Origin: Bryobacterales bacterium
GTDB lineage: Bacteria > Acidobacteriota > Terriglobia > Bryobacterales > Bryobacteraceae
Assembly (NCBI GenBank): GCA_025463005.1
Contig: JAOAPR010000081.1
Coordinates: forward strand, 1-46,684
Reading direction: 5' to 3'
Length of the DNA: 46,684 nt
In this document: piece after piece, positions 32,885 through 41,263 of the stretch
How positions within the stretch are numbered: the stretch's first letter is position 1
Layout of the letters: every line of letters begins with the position of its first letter
Notes under the pieces: generated by a model
The model's database searches: none
Told to the model about the DNA's origin: nothing
The model's input: only the letters and a program-made list of their open reading frames with translations
Position numbers and translations under genes: made by a program

Positions 32885-33547
32885 ATGACGAAGGCTTTTG
32901 CGTACCTCCGAGTGAGCGGAAAAAGCCAATTGGGTGGGGATGGCTTCACGCGCCAGCTGCAGGCCATCAGAGACTACGCCAAGGCCCACGACATCCGCAT
33001 CGTACAGGTGTTCCGCGATGAAGGCGTGAGCGGCTCAAAGGACTTGGCGAACCGTCCGGCCTTTGTGGAAATGATGACAGCCCTCTACTCGAATGGAACT
33101 AAATTGGTGCTCATCGAGAGGCTGGACCGACTGGCCCGCGACCTTATGGTGCAGGAGACGATCATTGGCGACCTGCGCAAACATGATTTCGGCCTTGTAT
33201 CCGTTCACGAGCCCGACTTACTCCAAGATGATCCGAGCCGAAAACTGATGCGTCAGGTCTTCGGTGCTATAGCTGAATACGAGAAAACGATGATCGTACT
33301 CAAGCTACGGGGTGCTCGTGAGCGCGTCCGTGCCCGTGGTGAGACATGTGAGGGAGCAAAGCCTTTTGGTAAACTCGCTGGCGAGAGTGCGGTAATCGCC
33401 CGCATGTGTGCTCTTCGTGCGGATGGGCTCGGGTTCGATCGGATTGCAGCCAAACTAAATGCTGAGGGAATTTCGCCAAGGCGGGGCAGGCAGTGGTGGG
33501 GACTCACCGTCAACAAGATCCTGAGAGCTAACGCAGTCTCCCGGTGA
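32885..33547 (+). CDS. serine recombinase (resolvase/invertase family)
   Basis: The 220-residue protein has the catalytic domain of serine recombinases: AFAYLRVSGKSQLGGDGFTR with nucleophile S11, VFRDEGVSGSKDLANRPAF, VLIERLDRLARDLMVQETII with the active-site arginines, and DDPSRKLMRQVFGAIAEYEK. The C terminus carries a helix-turn-helix (ALRADGLGFDRIAAKLNAEG). Length is that of resolvases, not large integrases. It may resolve element dimers or invert a segment. The next gene begins three bases after its stop. Confidence 0.92.
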   Translation: MTKAFAYLRVSGKSQLGGDGFTRQLQAIRDYAKAHDIRIVQVFRDEGVSGSKDLANRPAFVEMMTALYSNGTKLVLIERLDRLARDLMVQETIIGDLRKHDFGLVSVHEPDLLQDDPSRKLMRQVFGAIAEYEKTMIVLKLRGARERVRARGETCEGAKPFGKLAGESAVIARMCALRADGLGFDRIAAKLNAEGISPRRGRQWWGLTVNKILRANAVSR

Positions 33548-33550
33548 CGC

Positions 33551-34294
33551 GTGCTGCGTGAAAGAAAAGCGAATCCGCCGCGTCTCACCTACCGAAGACT
33601 CCGCAACCTAATCGCTGGTCTCATCGAAGAGGGGAAGGGAATCACCGGCCCGCGCAATCGTTCTAAACGGCGCACTGTTGAGGAATGGCTAAGTCGCGCG
33701 CTGCGCGCCCTTACCCTCCTCGAAGTGGAGATGCCCTCCGTACTAGTCCGCTTCAAGAAACTGAAATTCCGACAGCTAGTACCGGAAGATCAATTCGACG
33801 AAACAAGTCACAGTGCCTACCGCGATGAAGCTGATCGACTGATCGATTTCGACTTTAGCGCACTCAAGCAGGCAGTCCGCGCGCTCGAACTCGCTCGTCA
33901 GGCAGTCGAGTTGCGGCTGTCGAGCGGACGAAAGCAGACACGAAACCAGACACGAAAGAAGACGTCTCCCCCACCCGCAACCGATAAGGTGATCGAAACG
34001 TCCCACCACGATAAGACCACGCCTAACAAGGGCGATAAGGGCCGTTCGTTTAATGCAAGGCGCCTAAGAGCCGCGCGCGACGCCCACCACCTCAACGTGG
34101 AACGGACGGCAGCGTGGTTCGGCGTGAGTAAACGGCATTACGTGAGATGGGAGCAAGGTCACACCGTCAAAATGCATCAGGACAACCACGGATGCTACGA
34201 GCGGTTCATCAAGTGCGCGGAAAATGGCATTCCCTTGCCCGATCGCTGTGACACCAAAATGTCACCGTCCCTGGTCACCAACAAAACACCCTAA
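33551..34294 (+). CDS. hypothetical protein with C-terminal HTH-like domain
   Basis: The 247-residue protein starts with GTG at 33551 and is probably cotranscribed with the serine recombinase. The N-terminal half is helical and basic (RLTYRRLRNLIAGLIEEGKG, VEEWLSRALRALTLLEVEMP). After a polar linker (RKQTRNQTRKKTSPPPATDK), residues about 165-205 read RRLRAARDAHHLNVERTAAW, FGVSKRHYVRWEQG, like an XRE-type helix-turn-helix. It may be an accessory DNA-binding factor of the recombinase or replication system. Family not recognised. Confidence 0.6.
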   Translation: MLRERKANPPRLTYRRLRNLIAGLIEEGKGITGPRNRSKRRTVEEWLSRALRALTLLEVEMPSVLVRFKKLKFRQLVPEDQFDETSHSAYRDEADRLIDFDFSALKQAVRALELARQAVELRLSSGRKQTRNQTRKKTSPPPATDKVIETSHHDKTTPNKGDKGRSFNARRLRAARDAHHLNVERTAAWFGVSKRHYVRWEQGHTVKMHQDNHGCYERFIKCAENGIPLPDRCDTKMSPSLVTNKTP

Positions 34295-34475
34295 AGCCAT
34301 CTCGACTTTCCAGCCCTCTCGGTCAATGATTGAACCTCCGGCAGCACTGGCGTGTCGGAGTTCGGGAACCGGGCGCTCTGCGCACCCCGAGGCCACGGCA
34401 CGTCGTCAATCAGGACCGTGCGGATAAACGTGGGCACGGTACTAGAAGTTGAACCTTGCCTTGGAAAGGAACAGG

Positions 34476-35117
34476 ATGAAGCTGCCCAATAGCGTTGAGA
34501 AGAGAAAAAAGGTCTTGGCAAGTCTCAAGGCTTCCCGAGGCTTCCTAAATTCAAATGCTGGGATCTCCTCTCTCGCGGTACGCAGAAACGAGGCTTTCGT
34601 TCACGAAGTTACGAAAATCGATCTGGCAGTTACCGTTCAGGAAAAGCTTGAACAGACGATCTTGTCCCACAACCGACCCGAGCTTGTAGGGCACCTTACG
34701 ACCGGACGACGTGTCGGGACTGACCTGTTCCTGAAGCTCGTACGAAGGTGGAGGATGGAATGTGGGCGATTGCATCCGCGAAACGCTTGCCCACAACGAG
34801 CCGCTCGACGATTCGAGTATTTGCTCGCTCTTGAATTCGGAAACCGTCCCAATGGTAGCGACAAAGGGCACCTCCACGGACACATTTTGATTTGGAATGT
34901 TGGGCGGGTCTCCATTCGAAACCTCAAGACACAATGGAGAAAAGTTACTAGTGCGCGAGTTGGGCCAGTGATTCAAAAATACAAGCCCCGCATGAGGGGC
35001 GTAGGGTACGCACTGAAGACTCTTCACACCGATGCGGATCTCATCACGTTTAGTCCGCGCGTGGTGCTTTATATGACGACGCTCACACATTTCCGAGCCA
35101 TAGGGCGGCAACGATGA
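34476..35117 (+). CDS. probable HUH-type rolling-circle replication initiator
   Basis: The 213-residue protein starts at the ATG at 34476, preceded by AAAGGAACAGG. The motif FEYLLALEFGNRP is followed by GHLHGHILIWN at about residues 131-141, a classic HUH metal-binding motif (HLHGH). GVGYALKTLHTDADL at about 176-190 holds a YxxK signature with candidate nucleophile Y178. The order EF-strand, HUH, YxxK is that of Rep and relaxase-type HUH endonucleases. The inferred role is nicking and replication of the excised element. The family was recognised by motifs only; overall similarity was not tested. Confidence 0.6.
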   Translation: MKLPNSVEKRKKVLASLKASRGFLNSNAGISSLAVRRNEAFVHEVTKIDLAVTVQEKLEQTILSHNRPELVGHLTTGRRVGTDLFLKLVRRWRMECGRLHPRNACPQRAARRFEYLLALEFGNRPNGSDKGHLHGHILIWNVGRVSIRNLKTQWRKVTSARVGPVIQKYKPRMRGVGYALKTLHTDADLITFSPRVVLYMTTLTHFRAIGRQR

Positions 35118-35136
35118 CGCGAAAGTTAGAACGCTT

Positions 35137-35394
35137 ATGAGCGAGGCCGTGGACATAATTACCCAAGCAATTCAGCGGGCAGTCGAATCCGGCGTCCGCA
35201 AGGCCCTAAACGTTTACGAGGCAACGAACCGGCGACTCCTTTCCGTGAAAGAAGCGGCCACGTATCTTTCATTAAGCGAACGCGAATTGTATAACATGAT
35301 GGCCAATCACCAGCTGCGAGCGGTACGGCATGGGCGCCGTACAATGTTCGACATCCGCGACCTAGATACTTGGATCGAGCGGAACAAGGTGTAA
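35137..35394 (+). CDS. excisionase-like HTH_17 DNA-binding protein
   Basis: The 85-residue protein has a helical N terminus (VDIITQAIQRAVESGVRKAL) and then a winged-helix domain of excisionase/AlpA type: RRLLSVKEAATYLSLSEREL, YNMMANHQLRAVRHGRRTMF and DIRDLDTWIERNK. Such proteins direct integrases towards excision. The gene sits ten bases before the tyrosine integrase, in the usual xis-int order. Confidence 0.85.
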   Translation: MSEAVDIITQAIQRAVESGVRKALNVYEATNRRLLSVKEAATYLSLSERELYNMMANHQLRAVRHGRRTMFDIRDLDTWIERNKV

Positions 35395-35404
35395 ACTCGC
35401 TTTT

Positions 35405-36520
35405 ATGCGTCGAACAGTACCGAGCGGGCGGATCTTTCGGCAGGCATACCGTGACCGCCACGGAAAGCGGCGTCTGACACGGGTTTGGTATTTAAAGTAC
35501 TACGTGAAAGGGAAGCCGGTGGTAGTCTCATCGAAGACCGAGGATAAGACCGCCGCGATCACGCAGCTAACGCAACGTGTCGCTGAAGCCTCAAGAAACT
35601 CGCAGACCGTGGGCCTGCACGAGAGAATACGAATGGATCAACTGTTCGACCTTCTTCTCGCATGGTACAGACTGAAAGAGCGACGGAGCACTTACGACGT
35701 CGAGCGGAAGATCGAGAAGCACCTACGCCCGTGGTTCGGAAAACTGAAGCCGCAAGCAGTGGGGGACGCTGAGCGGACGCGTTACATTCAGTTTCGACGT
35801 GCGCAAAAAAGACCTCCGACAAACGCCACGATTAATCGAGAACTGGCTTATGTGCGGCGTGCAATGAAATTGGGAGCGCAGCACGATCCGCCCTTGGTCT
35901 TGCATGTTCCGCGCTTCGAGATGCTACCGGAAGCCGATGCTCGTGAGGGGACACTTAGTCACGATCAATACCGCGCGGTTAGAGACTTGCTTCCGAACTA
36001 CGCACGGGTCGCGCTGGTTGTCGCCTATCACACAGGTGCTCGCAAGGGTGAACTGTGTCAGATCCGTAAGGATCGGATCGACCTCAAGGCGCGCAGGATT
36101 GAACTGCCCGGGCGAACCACGAAAACGAAACGCCCGCGATTCCTGCCGATCTATGGGGATATGGGACCCGAACTCGACATGGCCATATCCAGCGGGAACA
36201 AGGGATGCCCATTCCTCATCCAGCGTGACGGGGAGCCAGTGAAGGATTGGGAGAAAGCGTGGGTGACAGCCTGCAAAGCGGCTGGCCTGCCCGGTACCCT
36301 CTTTCACGATCTTCGAAGGACTGCACTTACTCACATGATTGAGGCTGGACTTTCAGAGAAGGAAGCGATGGAAATCAGTGGGCACCGCACACGGAGTGTC
36401 TTTGACCGATACCACATCGTGAGCGAGCGCCGGTTGCGCGAGATGGCTGAAAAGCTAGAAGTCCACCTGAAGACAAAGGAGAAACCCCTCCGGCGGATCG
36501 ATCCCACAATGGTCCACTAG
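35405..36520 (+). CDS. tyrosine recombinase (island 1 integrase)
   Basis: The 371-residue protein has an N-terminal arm-binding region (IFRQAYRDRHGKRRLTRVWY), a core-binding SAM-like domain (MDQLFDLLLAWYRLKERRST) and a complete catalytic domain. Catalytic residues are R213 in YHTGARKGEL, K242 in TTKTKR, H301 and R304 in LFHDLRRTALTHMIEAGLS, H327 in ISGHRTRSVFDRYH, and nucleophile Y336. All are intact, so the enzyme should be active. It most likely catalysed integration into tRNA-Thr(UGU) between 29864 and 40127. Unlike many such integrases, its gene is central in the element rather than next to an att site. Confidence 0.95.
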   Translation: MRRTVPSGRIFRQAYRDRHGKRRLTRVWYLKYYVKGKPVVVSSKTEDKTAAITQLTQRVAEASRNSQTVGLHERIRMDQLFDLLLAWYRLKERRSTYDVERKIEKHLRPWFGKLKPQAVGDAERTRYIQFRRAQKRPPTNATINRELAYVRRAMKLGAQHDPPLVLHVPRFEMLPEADAREGTLSHDQYRAVRDLLPNYARVALVVAYHTGARKGELCQIRKDRIDLKARRIELPGRTTKTKRPRFLPIYGDMGPELDMAISSGNKGCPFLIQRDGEPVKDWEKAWVTACKAAGLPGTLFHDLRRTALTHMIEAGLSEKEAMEISGHRTRSVFDRYHIVSERRLREMAEKLEVHLKTKEKPLRRIDPTMVH

Positions 36521-36666
36521 GACTTTGCGATGATTTTGATAGGTGAGGCAAGCTACAAATAATGGCTTCGTAGAACGTGCAGACTTCAAGTTGTTTGAAA
36601 GGCGCTCTCGGGTGAACCCTACTTCGAAAGTTTTTGTGGAAATGATGACGTGAAAGCGGTTACGTT

Positions 36667-37641
36667 ATGAATCCACACTCTTTCCACAGCGTAATCAACA
36701 TCCTATCAACTGTCGATAGTTCCCACAGCCAACTACCTGAAATGCAGGGCTCTTACAATTATGGTTCTCACCCGCTACCAGTCATGGCGAAACGAGCCCG
36801 TTCGAACAACACACAGATTCTTCTTTTTCCGAACGGCGAATCAGTGTCCCCACTCGATCCCGGAGCCTCCGAAAAGTCTGCGTCAGGCAGACGGGATCTA
36901 GCGGGTAGTTCGTCGATCTCAAGTTGCGAGGTAGTACTTTCAGGCTCATTTCGGCGGGACCTTGAAGGACTCCGAACCGTTCACGAGGAATTGACCGATC
37001 TAGGTTGCAAGATCCTCTCACCGACGCAGGTGGAACCCTCTCGGGAAGTCGATGGATTCGTGTTCATGAAGGGTGAGGAAGTCGAGAGTCCCGAACACAT
37101 TGAGTTGAAGCACCTCGACGCTATACAAAAGGCGGCTTTCGTCTGGTTGCACGCGCCGGACGGGTATGTGGGGTTGAGCGCCGCGTTAGAAGTGGGATTC
37201 GCTCACGCACAGGGTGTCCCGGTATTTTGCCGAACGCCCCTGACCGACGTAACTTTGAAATCCTTCGTGCGCGAAACGAATAGCGTCGCAGCCGTCGTGA
37301 GCTCCGCAAAGGAACACAAGCTTCCTGTTCCCACGCCAAACCTGAGCACTTTTCAACGGTACTACAAGCGAGTCGCTAGCCAGCGCGGATACGAGCGAGA
37401 AACCGCTCAGAACTGTCTTCTGCTGATGGTAGAGGAGGTAGGGGAACTAGCGCGGGCGATTCGCAAACGAGAGAAGTTGGTTCGCCATGGGCCCGCGCGC
37501 GGCAATTCAGGCGAATCGCAGGAACTTGCCGACGTGTTTCTTTACATCGTCCATATGGCTAACATCCTGGATCTTGACTTGGGCTCGGCTGTCCGCGACA
37601 AAGAACTAATGAACATAACGAAGTTCATCCGTTCTCGCTGA
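36667..37641 (+). CDS. nucleoside 2-deoxyribosyltransferase-like / MazG-like fusion protein
   Basis: The 324-residue protein joins two nucleotide-acting domains. Residues about 87-205 resemble the nucleoside 2-deoxyribosyltransferase fold: CEVVLSGSFRRDLEGLRTVH, IQKAAFVWLHAPDGYVGLSA and ALEVGFAHAQGVPVFCRTPL, with E175 in the position of the catalytic Glu. Residues about 228-320 are MazG-like: TAQNCLLLMVEEVGELARAI with the EExxE metal motif (256-260) and QELADVFLYIVHMANILDLD with E286 and D289. The first 86 residues are low-complexity and may be partly untranslated; an ATG at 36784 is an alternative start. The inferred activity is breakdown of nucleotides at the glycosidic bond and/or the phosphates. 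The AAA+ gene follows after three bases. Confidence 0.75.
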   Translation: MNPHSFHSVINILSTVDSSHSQLPEMQGSYNYGSHPLPVMAKRARSNNTQILLFPNGESVSPLDPGASEKSASGRRDLAGSSSISSCEVVLSGSFRRDLEGLRTVHEELTDLGCKILSPTQVEPSREVDGFVFMKGEEVESPEHIELKHLDAIQKAAFVWLHAPDGYVGLSAALEVGFAHAQGVPVFCRTPLTDVTLKSFVRETNSVAAVVSSAKEHKLPVPTPNLSTFQRYYKRVASQRGYERETAQNCLLLMVEEVGELARAIRKREKLVRHGPARGNSGESQELADVFLYIVHMANILDLDLGSAVRDKELMNITKFIRSR

Positions 37642-37644
37642 TCC

Positions 37645-40044
37645 ATGGACTTCAACGAGCTCACGGAAGAACGTCGTAGGGTTCGCGATCTTTGCCGGAA
37701 GCATGTCACTAGTTTGACTGCATTCAAGTTTCCTAAGGGAGCGAGCTTCGCGCTGTTCGCAGACGAGAAGAGAGGCTACACAGGGGAACTAAGGCATCTT
37801 ACTTCTACGGCAACATGTATTGAATCCCTCCGCGACTCCCACACGACGTGCACGCCTGAGGGAGCTTTGGACGAAATCGCCGAGAGTCTCGGAGTTGAGA
37901 CTAAGAATCTGAGGCGATCTGCGGACTCTGTGCGGCGAGTATCGGACGCTCTGGTTCGAGCATTCTATCGGGGCGCCGCGAAGCGTACTGACTGGGTGTC
38001 TGAAGGCTCAGCTCCAGTGTATTGTGCGAGTCGAGCCTTGCCACTGTTTCTGGATGGAACCACACGATGGACGAATAGGCACGCAAACCTGGTTAAACGT
38101 ATATACCGACAGCTGCACGGGGATTCGCAGCGGTTCGGGATCGGTGAGCAGAAGGAACGTCATCGGGCTGGAAATGGCGATGCGATGGCTTGGTACCCCG
38201 AGAACGCGTATCACACTTACTGGGGCCTTCGCGTGCACTCGGCGATTCAGAGCAGATATCGCACGGAGGCTGAGCACGCTCTCGACTTAAATCTTGGACA
38301 CATGAGCGCCGGAATGCGTTTATGGGCTCGGACCAAATTGACTGAAGAGGTTGCATTGCACTGGGCGCAGAGCGCGACTCTTGATTCAGACCAATTGGTG
38401 TGGGCACTAACCGCCCTTATTGAGTTTGGTGACGATGCCTCTTCCAATCTAAGAGATCAAGATTTAATTCGCAAGGCATTCGAAGCTCTCGGCAGCACAC
38501 AAGAACAGGTAGGTACCTGGCGCCACTATCAACCATTGTTCGTGTACAGCAATGTAGGAAATGCTTACTGCTACGTATATGAGAGCTTCACCTATTTATT
38601 GAAGGCCGTTCTTGTGAAGTTCGAAGCGCAGGAATTTCTGGAAGAGATCATGCGCAAGTTCGTTGATCGCCTTCGCAGATTGCGGGAGTATGCCGAGATG
38701 ACGCAGGTGCAGGTAGGAGAGGACCGCGATTCGGTTTCATGGTCTTCCGGGCACAGACCTGGCGATTCGAAGCCTGAGGGATGGGCAACTGCGAGTGTCT
38801 TTTCCTTCTTGCAGGCATACCGGCGCCTACTAGGCGTGCTGGCGCGCCGTGATTCGCTTCGGGCTTTGCCAGGAGGTGGGTTGCTCCGAGTTCCAGATCC
38901 GCTCAAGTCCCTGAAGGAACGCGGGGATACCTGGTCTACAGCTGGGGGAACAACAGTCGCTGACGATCTGATAACACTATTTGTGAATCCAGTTCGGATG
39001 GGCAGAGGCCAGGACTTTTCCGAACCGGACGATCAACCGATTGAAGAATGGCAAGCTCGTTCAGCTATTTTGTTCGGTCCTCCTGGAGCGAGCAAAACAA
39101 CCTTGGCTCGGTTGGTGGCTCGAGTGCTCGGGTGGAAGTACGTCGAGCTTCATTCCAGCCATTTCGTTGCGGAGGGTATCCAAGCGATTCAGAGCACCGC
39201 AGATCGAATTTTCCGCTACTTGATGGAGCTGGATCATGCGGTGGTTCTGTTTGATGAACCCGACGAGTTGGTTAGGGAGAGAGATGACTCATCGGACGCA
39301 TTTGGTCGTTTCTTGACGACCAGTATGCTTCCGAAACTTGCCGAGCTATGGAAGCAGCAGCGTATCATCTATTTCATCGCCACGAACCACGTTAGGTATT
39401 TCGATGCGGCTATTATCCGGAGCGAAAGATTCGATTTGCTTGCGCTAACACCTCCGCCGTCGTTCGCCAGGAAGCGGGGAGAACTGAAGAAGCGTCTCCA
39501 GATACTAACAGGGCGCGACGTCAATATCCGCGTGAGCAGGGAACAGATCGAAGCGAGCCTTGCACGCCTACGACCTCATTCGGACAAAGTGAAAGCGCAG
39601 ATGAATCTATCGGCCGAAACGGAATTGCCAGCCGAAACGGAACTACCAATTGCCAATCAACTTGCCAAATTTGTCCTTATTCGTTGGGACCAGATCGACG
39701 AACTTGCAGTTCAATTGGAGCGGCTAATTCCTAAGCGGGGTTCAATCACGGTTGATCCTGAATTGTTGACCAGCGCACTGCAGAGGGTCGTGGATCATAG
39801 ATTGGGCCGTTTGAAGACCTACTTGGACTATATGAGCGACGCCGAGCAGGCCCGCCGGGACTTCCAGCGGAAGCCGGTCTACGAGGTGAGGAACTTCTCC
39901 GGCACTAGTTTGCCACGAGGAGTTAGGCGTTCAGGCGAGAACCTCTGGCTAAAATGTGAATCTGGAGTCTGTCCGAGAAAGGTTGGAAAGTACGATGTTC
40001 TGCAAACAAACCTTCCTGGAGTGGTAGACCTAGACCCTGATTGA
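37645..40044 (+). CDS. large AAA+ ATPase paired with the NDT-MazG fusion
   Basis: The 799-residue protein has a long, mainly helical N-terminal region (1-470) that I do not recognise. It contains YPENAYHTYWGLRVHSAIQS and PEGWATASVFSFLQAYRRLL, whose spacing recalls alpha/alpha-toroid folds. A single AAA+ module follows: Walker A AILFGPPGASKTTLARLVAR (GPPGASKTT, 478-486), Walker B VVLFDEPDE (533-541), sensor-1-like FIATNHV and an arginine-rich RSERFDLLAL. Walker A has ASK in place of the common TGK. A short duplicated SAETELPAETELP stretch lies near residue 655. It is translated three bases after the fusion protein, so the two very likely act together, perhaps as sensor or effector-gating ATPase. 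Confidence 0.8.
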   Translation: MDFNELTEERRRVRDLCRKHVTSLTAFKFPKGASFALFADEKRGYTGELRHLTSTATCIESLRDSHTTCTPEGALDEIAESLGVETKNLRRSADSVRRVSDALVRAFYRGAAKRTDWVSEGSAPVYCASRALPLFLDGTTRWTNRHANLVKRIYRQLHGDSQRFGIGEQKERHRAGNGDAMAWYPENAYHTYWGLRVHSAIQSRYRTEAEHALDLNLGHMSAGMRLWARTKLTEEVALHWAQSATLDSDQLVWALTALIEFGDDASSNLRDQDLIRKAFEALGSTQEQVGTWRHYQPLFVYSNVGNAYCYVYESFTYLLKAVLVKFEAQEFLEEIMRKFVDRLRRLREYAEMTQVQVGEDRDSVSWSSGHRPGDSKPEGWATASVFSFLQAYRRLLGVLARRDSLRALPGGGLLRVPDPLKSLKERGDTWSTAGGTTVADDLITLFVNPVRMGRGQDFSEPDDQPIEEWQARSAILFGPPGASKTTLARLVARVLGWKYVELHSSHFVAEGIQAIQSTADRIFRYLMELDHAVVLFDEPDELVRERDDSSDAFGRFLTTSMLPKLAELWKQQRIIYFIATNHVRYFDAAIIRSERFDLLALTPPPSFARKRGELKKRLQILTGRDVNIRVSREQIEASLARLRPHSDKVKAQMNLSAETELPAETELPIANQLAKFVLIRWDQIDELAVQLERLIPKRGSITVDPELLTSALQRVVDHRLGRLKTYLDYMSDAEQARRDFQRKPVYEVRNFSGTSLPRGVRRSGENLWLKCESGVCPRKVGKYDVLQTNLPGVVDLDPD

Positions 40045-40080
40045 TCCGCGAGCCGTAGCGGGCCGGACTGGCGATTGTTT

Positions 40081-40104
40081 GGGGTAAGACGGTGGGGTAA
40101 GACG
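40081..40104 (+). promoter_or_regulatory. paired arm-type repeats, right end of island 1
   Basis: GGGGTAAGACG occurs twice, at 40081-40091 and 40094-40104, in the same direction as the left-end pair. The pair ends 23 bases before the right core repeat at 40127. Confidence 0.55.
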
Positions 40105-40126
40105 ACCCTCGGAAACGTCAAAAACA

Positions 40127-40202
40127 TGGAGCTGGCGGAGGGAATTGAACCCCCGACCCTCTGATTACAAATCAGATGCTCTACCAACTGAGCTACGCCA
40201 GC
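40127..40202 (-). tRNA. tRNA-Thr(UGU)
   Basis: This is a 76-base tRNA on the minus strand. The acceptor pairs GCTGGCG with CGCCAGC, discriminator T, and CCA is encoded. The anticodon loop TTTGTAA presents TGT. The D arm is TAGCTCAGTTGGTAGAGC. The 3' 45 bases are the right core repeat of island 1. Its 5' end lies eight bases from the displaced 3' end of tRNA-Gly, so it was once directly downstream of that tRNA. Confidence 0.95.
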
Positions 40203-40210
40203 CTTGTAGT

Positions 40211-40255
40211 TGGAGCGGGAGACGGGAATCGAACCCGCGACCAACAGCTTGGAAG
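40211..40255 (-). repeat. displaced 3' end of tRNA-Gly(UCC): left attachment site of island 2
   Basis: These 45 bases are identical to 44995-45039, the 3' part of the intact tRNA-Gly(UCC), and then diverge at once. The repeat runs from CCA to the anticodon loop, the same tRNA portion and the same length as in island 1. Confidence 0.92.
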
Positions 40256-40360
40256 ATTCCCGAGCGTTCGTAAATAAAAGACTTACGCGCCCAGGGCGTC
40301 GTTTACTGGCCCCGCAACCCATTCATTCCACGTTCAGGATATCAAAGGTTCGGGGTGAAC

Positions 40361-40377
40361 GGAGTAACTGGAGTAAC
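40361..40377 (+). promoter_or_regulatory. paired arm-type repeats, left end of island 2
   Basis: GGAGTAAC is repeated at 40361 and 40370, nine bases apart, in direct orientation, 106 bases inside the left core repeat. A matching pair with the same nine-base period lies at the right end. Confidence 0.5.
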
Positions 40378-40400
40378 GGAATTTGGCGGCGAATCTATTG

Positions 40401-41093
40401 CTAGCGCACCCTCGCGGCTTTCCGGCGGCCATCAAGGTAAACGCGGAACTCGTCCAAGCTCACCTTGTTGTGCCGGGCGTCATAGGTTTTGCCGTCCCGG
40501 TTGTACGGGCATGTCTTCTGAACTATCAGGAAGTTCCCTGGCCGTAGACAGCGGGCTATCCTCCGAGGCTCCTCTGGCAGCGACTCGGCTTCTGAGCTAT
40601 CGGTTTCGGAGTCATCATCGGGTTCGGGACTGTCGGGCGTCCAGGATGACGATACGTACTCGTCGCCGACGGTCATGAGTTCTTCTGTGTAACTATTCCG
40701 ACCAATGCTACCGATCCCGGTTGGCTCAAGCTGTCGCGTCTCCAGCCAGAAATAACTCCACTGCGGATCGGAACGGAATGAATCGAAGATCAGGCGCACG
40801 GGTTTCACCAAATACAGCGTGCCATCCGTTAATAGCTCGATGCATCCAGGCTCTCGGTCGCTCGCTTCCGCTCCTATGAGATCCATTCCGCCGCCGAACG
40901 GAAGCAGCATGTGATTCAGGTTCGGCTTTCCCACCTTGTTCAAAACGTCGGCGATAGCATCGAGTTCTTCCCACGTGGCGCGATTGGGAATAGCCACTGG
41001 AAATAGTCGCCGCTGAAGCTCCAGCCACTCGAATGCGTTGAGTGCCTGGAAGCGAGTATACGGTAGAGGGATTTCCTGAGATTGGACGTCCAT
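40401..41093 (-). CDS. hypothetical protein, island 2
   Basis: The 230-residue protein reads FQALNAFEWLELQRRLFPVA, LNKVGKPNLNHMLLPFGGGM and GCIELLTDGTLYLVKPVRLI, then FRSDPQWSYFWLETRQLEPT. An acidic Ser/Glu/Asp/Pro stretch (about 152-177) separates a basic C-terminal segment ending RRKAARVR. No signal peptide or membrane span is seen. I do not recognise a family. It is the leftmost island 2 gene and could supply transcription towards tRNA-Thr(UGU). Confidence 0.6.
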   Translation of the reverse strand: MDVQSQEIPLPYTRFQALNAFEWLELQRRLFPVAIPNRATWEELDAIADVLNKVGKPNLNHMLLPFGGGMDLIGAEASDREPGCIELLTDGTLYLVKPVRLIFDSFRSDPQWSYFWLETRQLEPTGIGSIGRNSYTEELMTVGDEYVSSSWTPDSPEPDDDSETDSSEAESLPEEPRRIARCLRPGNFLIVQKTCPYNRDGKTYDARHNKVSLDEFRVYLDGRRKAARVR

Positions 41094-41263
41094 GGCTCGA
41101 TTTTACCAAGGGCCGCAAGTTGCCGAGAAGCCGAACTGCCGGGTCGGCATAATTGACTTACCATTCTCACCGGCAGACGGTTCAAGCTGAAACGCGACAC
41201 CCTCGCCGCGTGGCAATGACATAATTTAGTTGACCCTCCCCCAGCGTTCAACAAAGGAGCGGT

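Larger units (their letters stand above)
29864..40126. mobile_element. integrative element in tRNA-Thr(UGU) (island 1, about 10.3 kb)
   Basis: The element is bounded by the tRNA-Thr fragment at 29864-29908 and the intact gene at 40127-40202. It holds an intact tyrosine integrase (35405-36520) next to an excisionase-like gene, a serine recombinase, a probable HUH replication initiator, an XRE regulator, an Mrr-like nuclease and the NDT-MazG/AAA operon. By eye the base composition is less GC-rich than the backbone. No conjugation genes and no phage structural genes are present, so it may be a mobilisable or replicating satellite-type island. Paired TAAGACG repeats lie just inside both ends. Confidence 0.88.
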
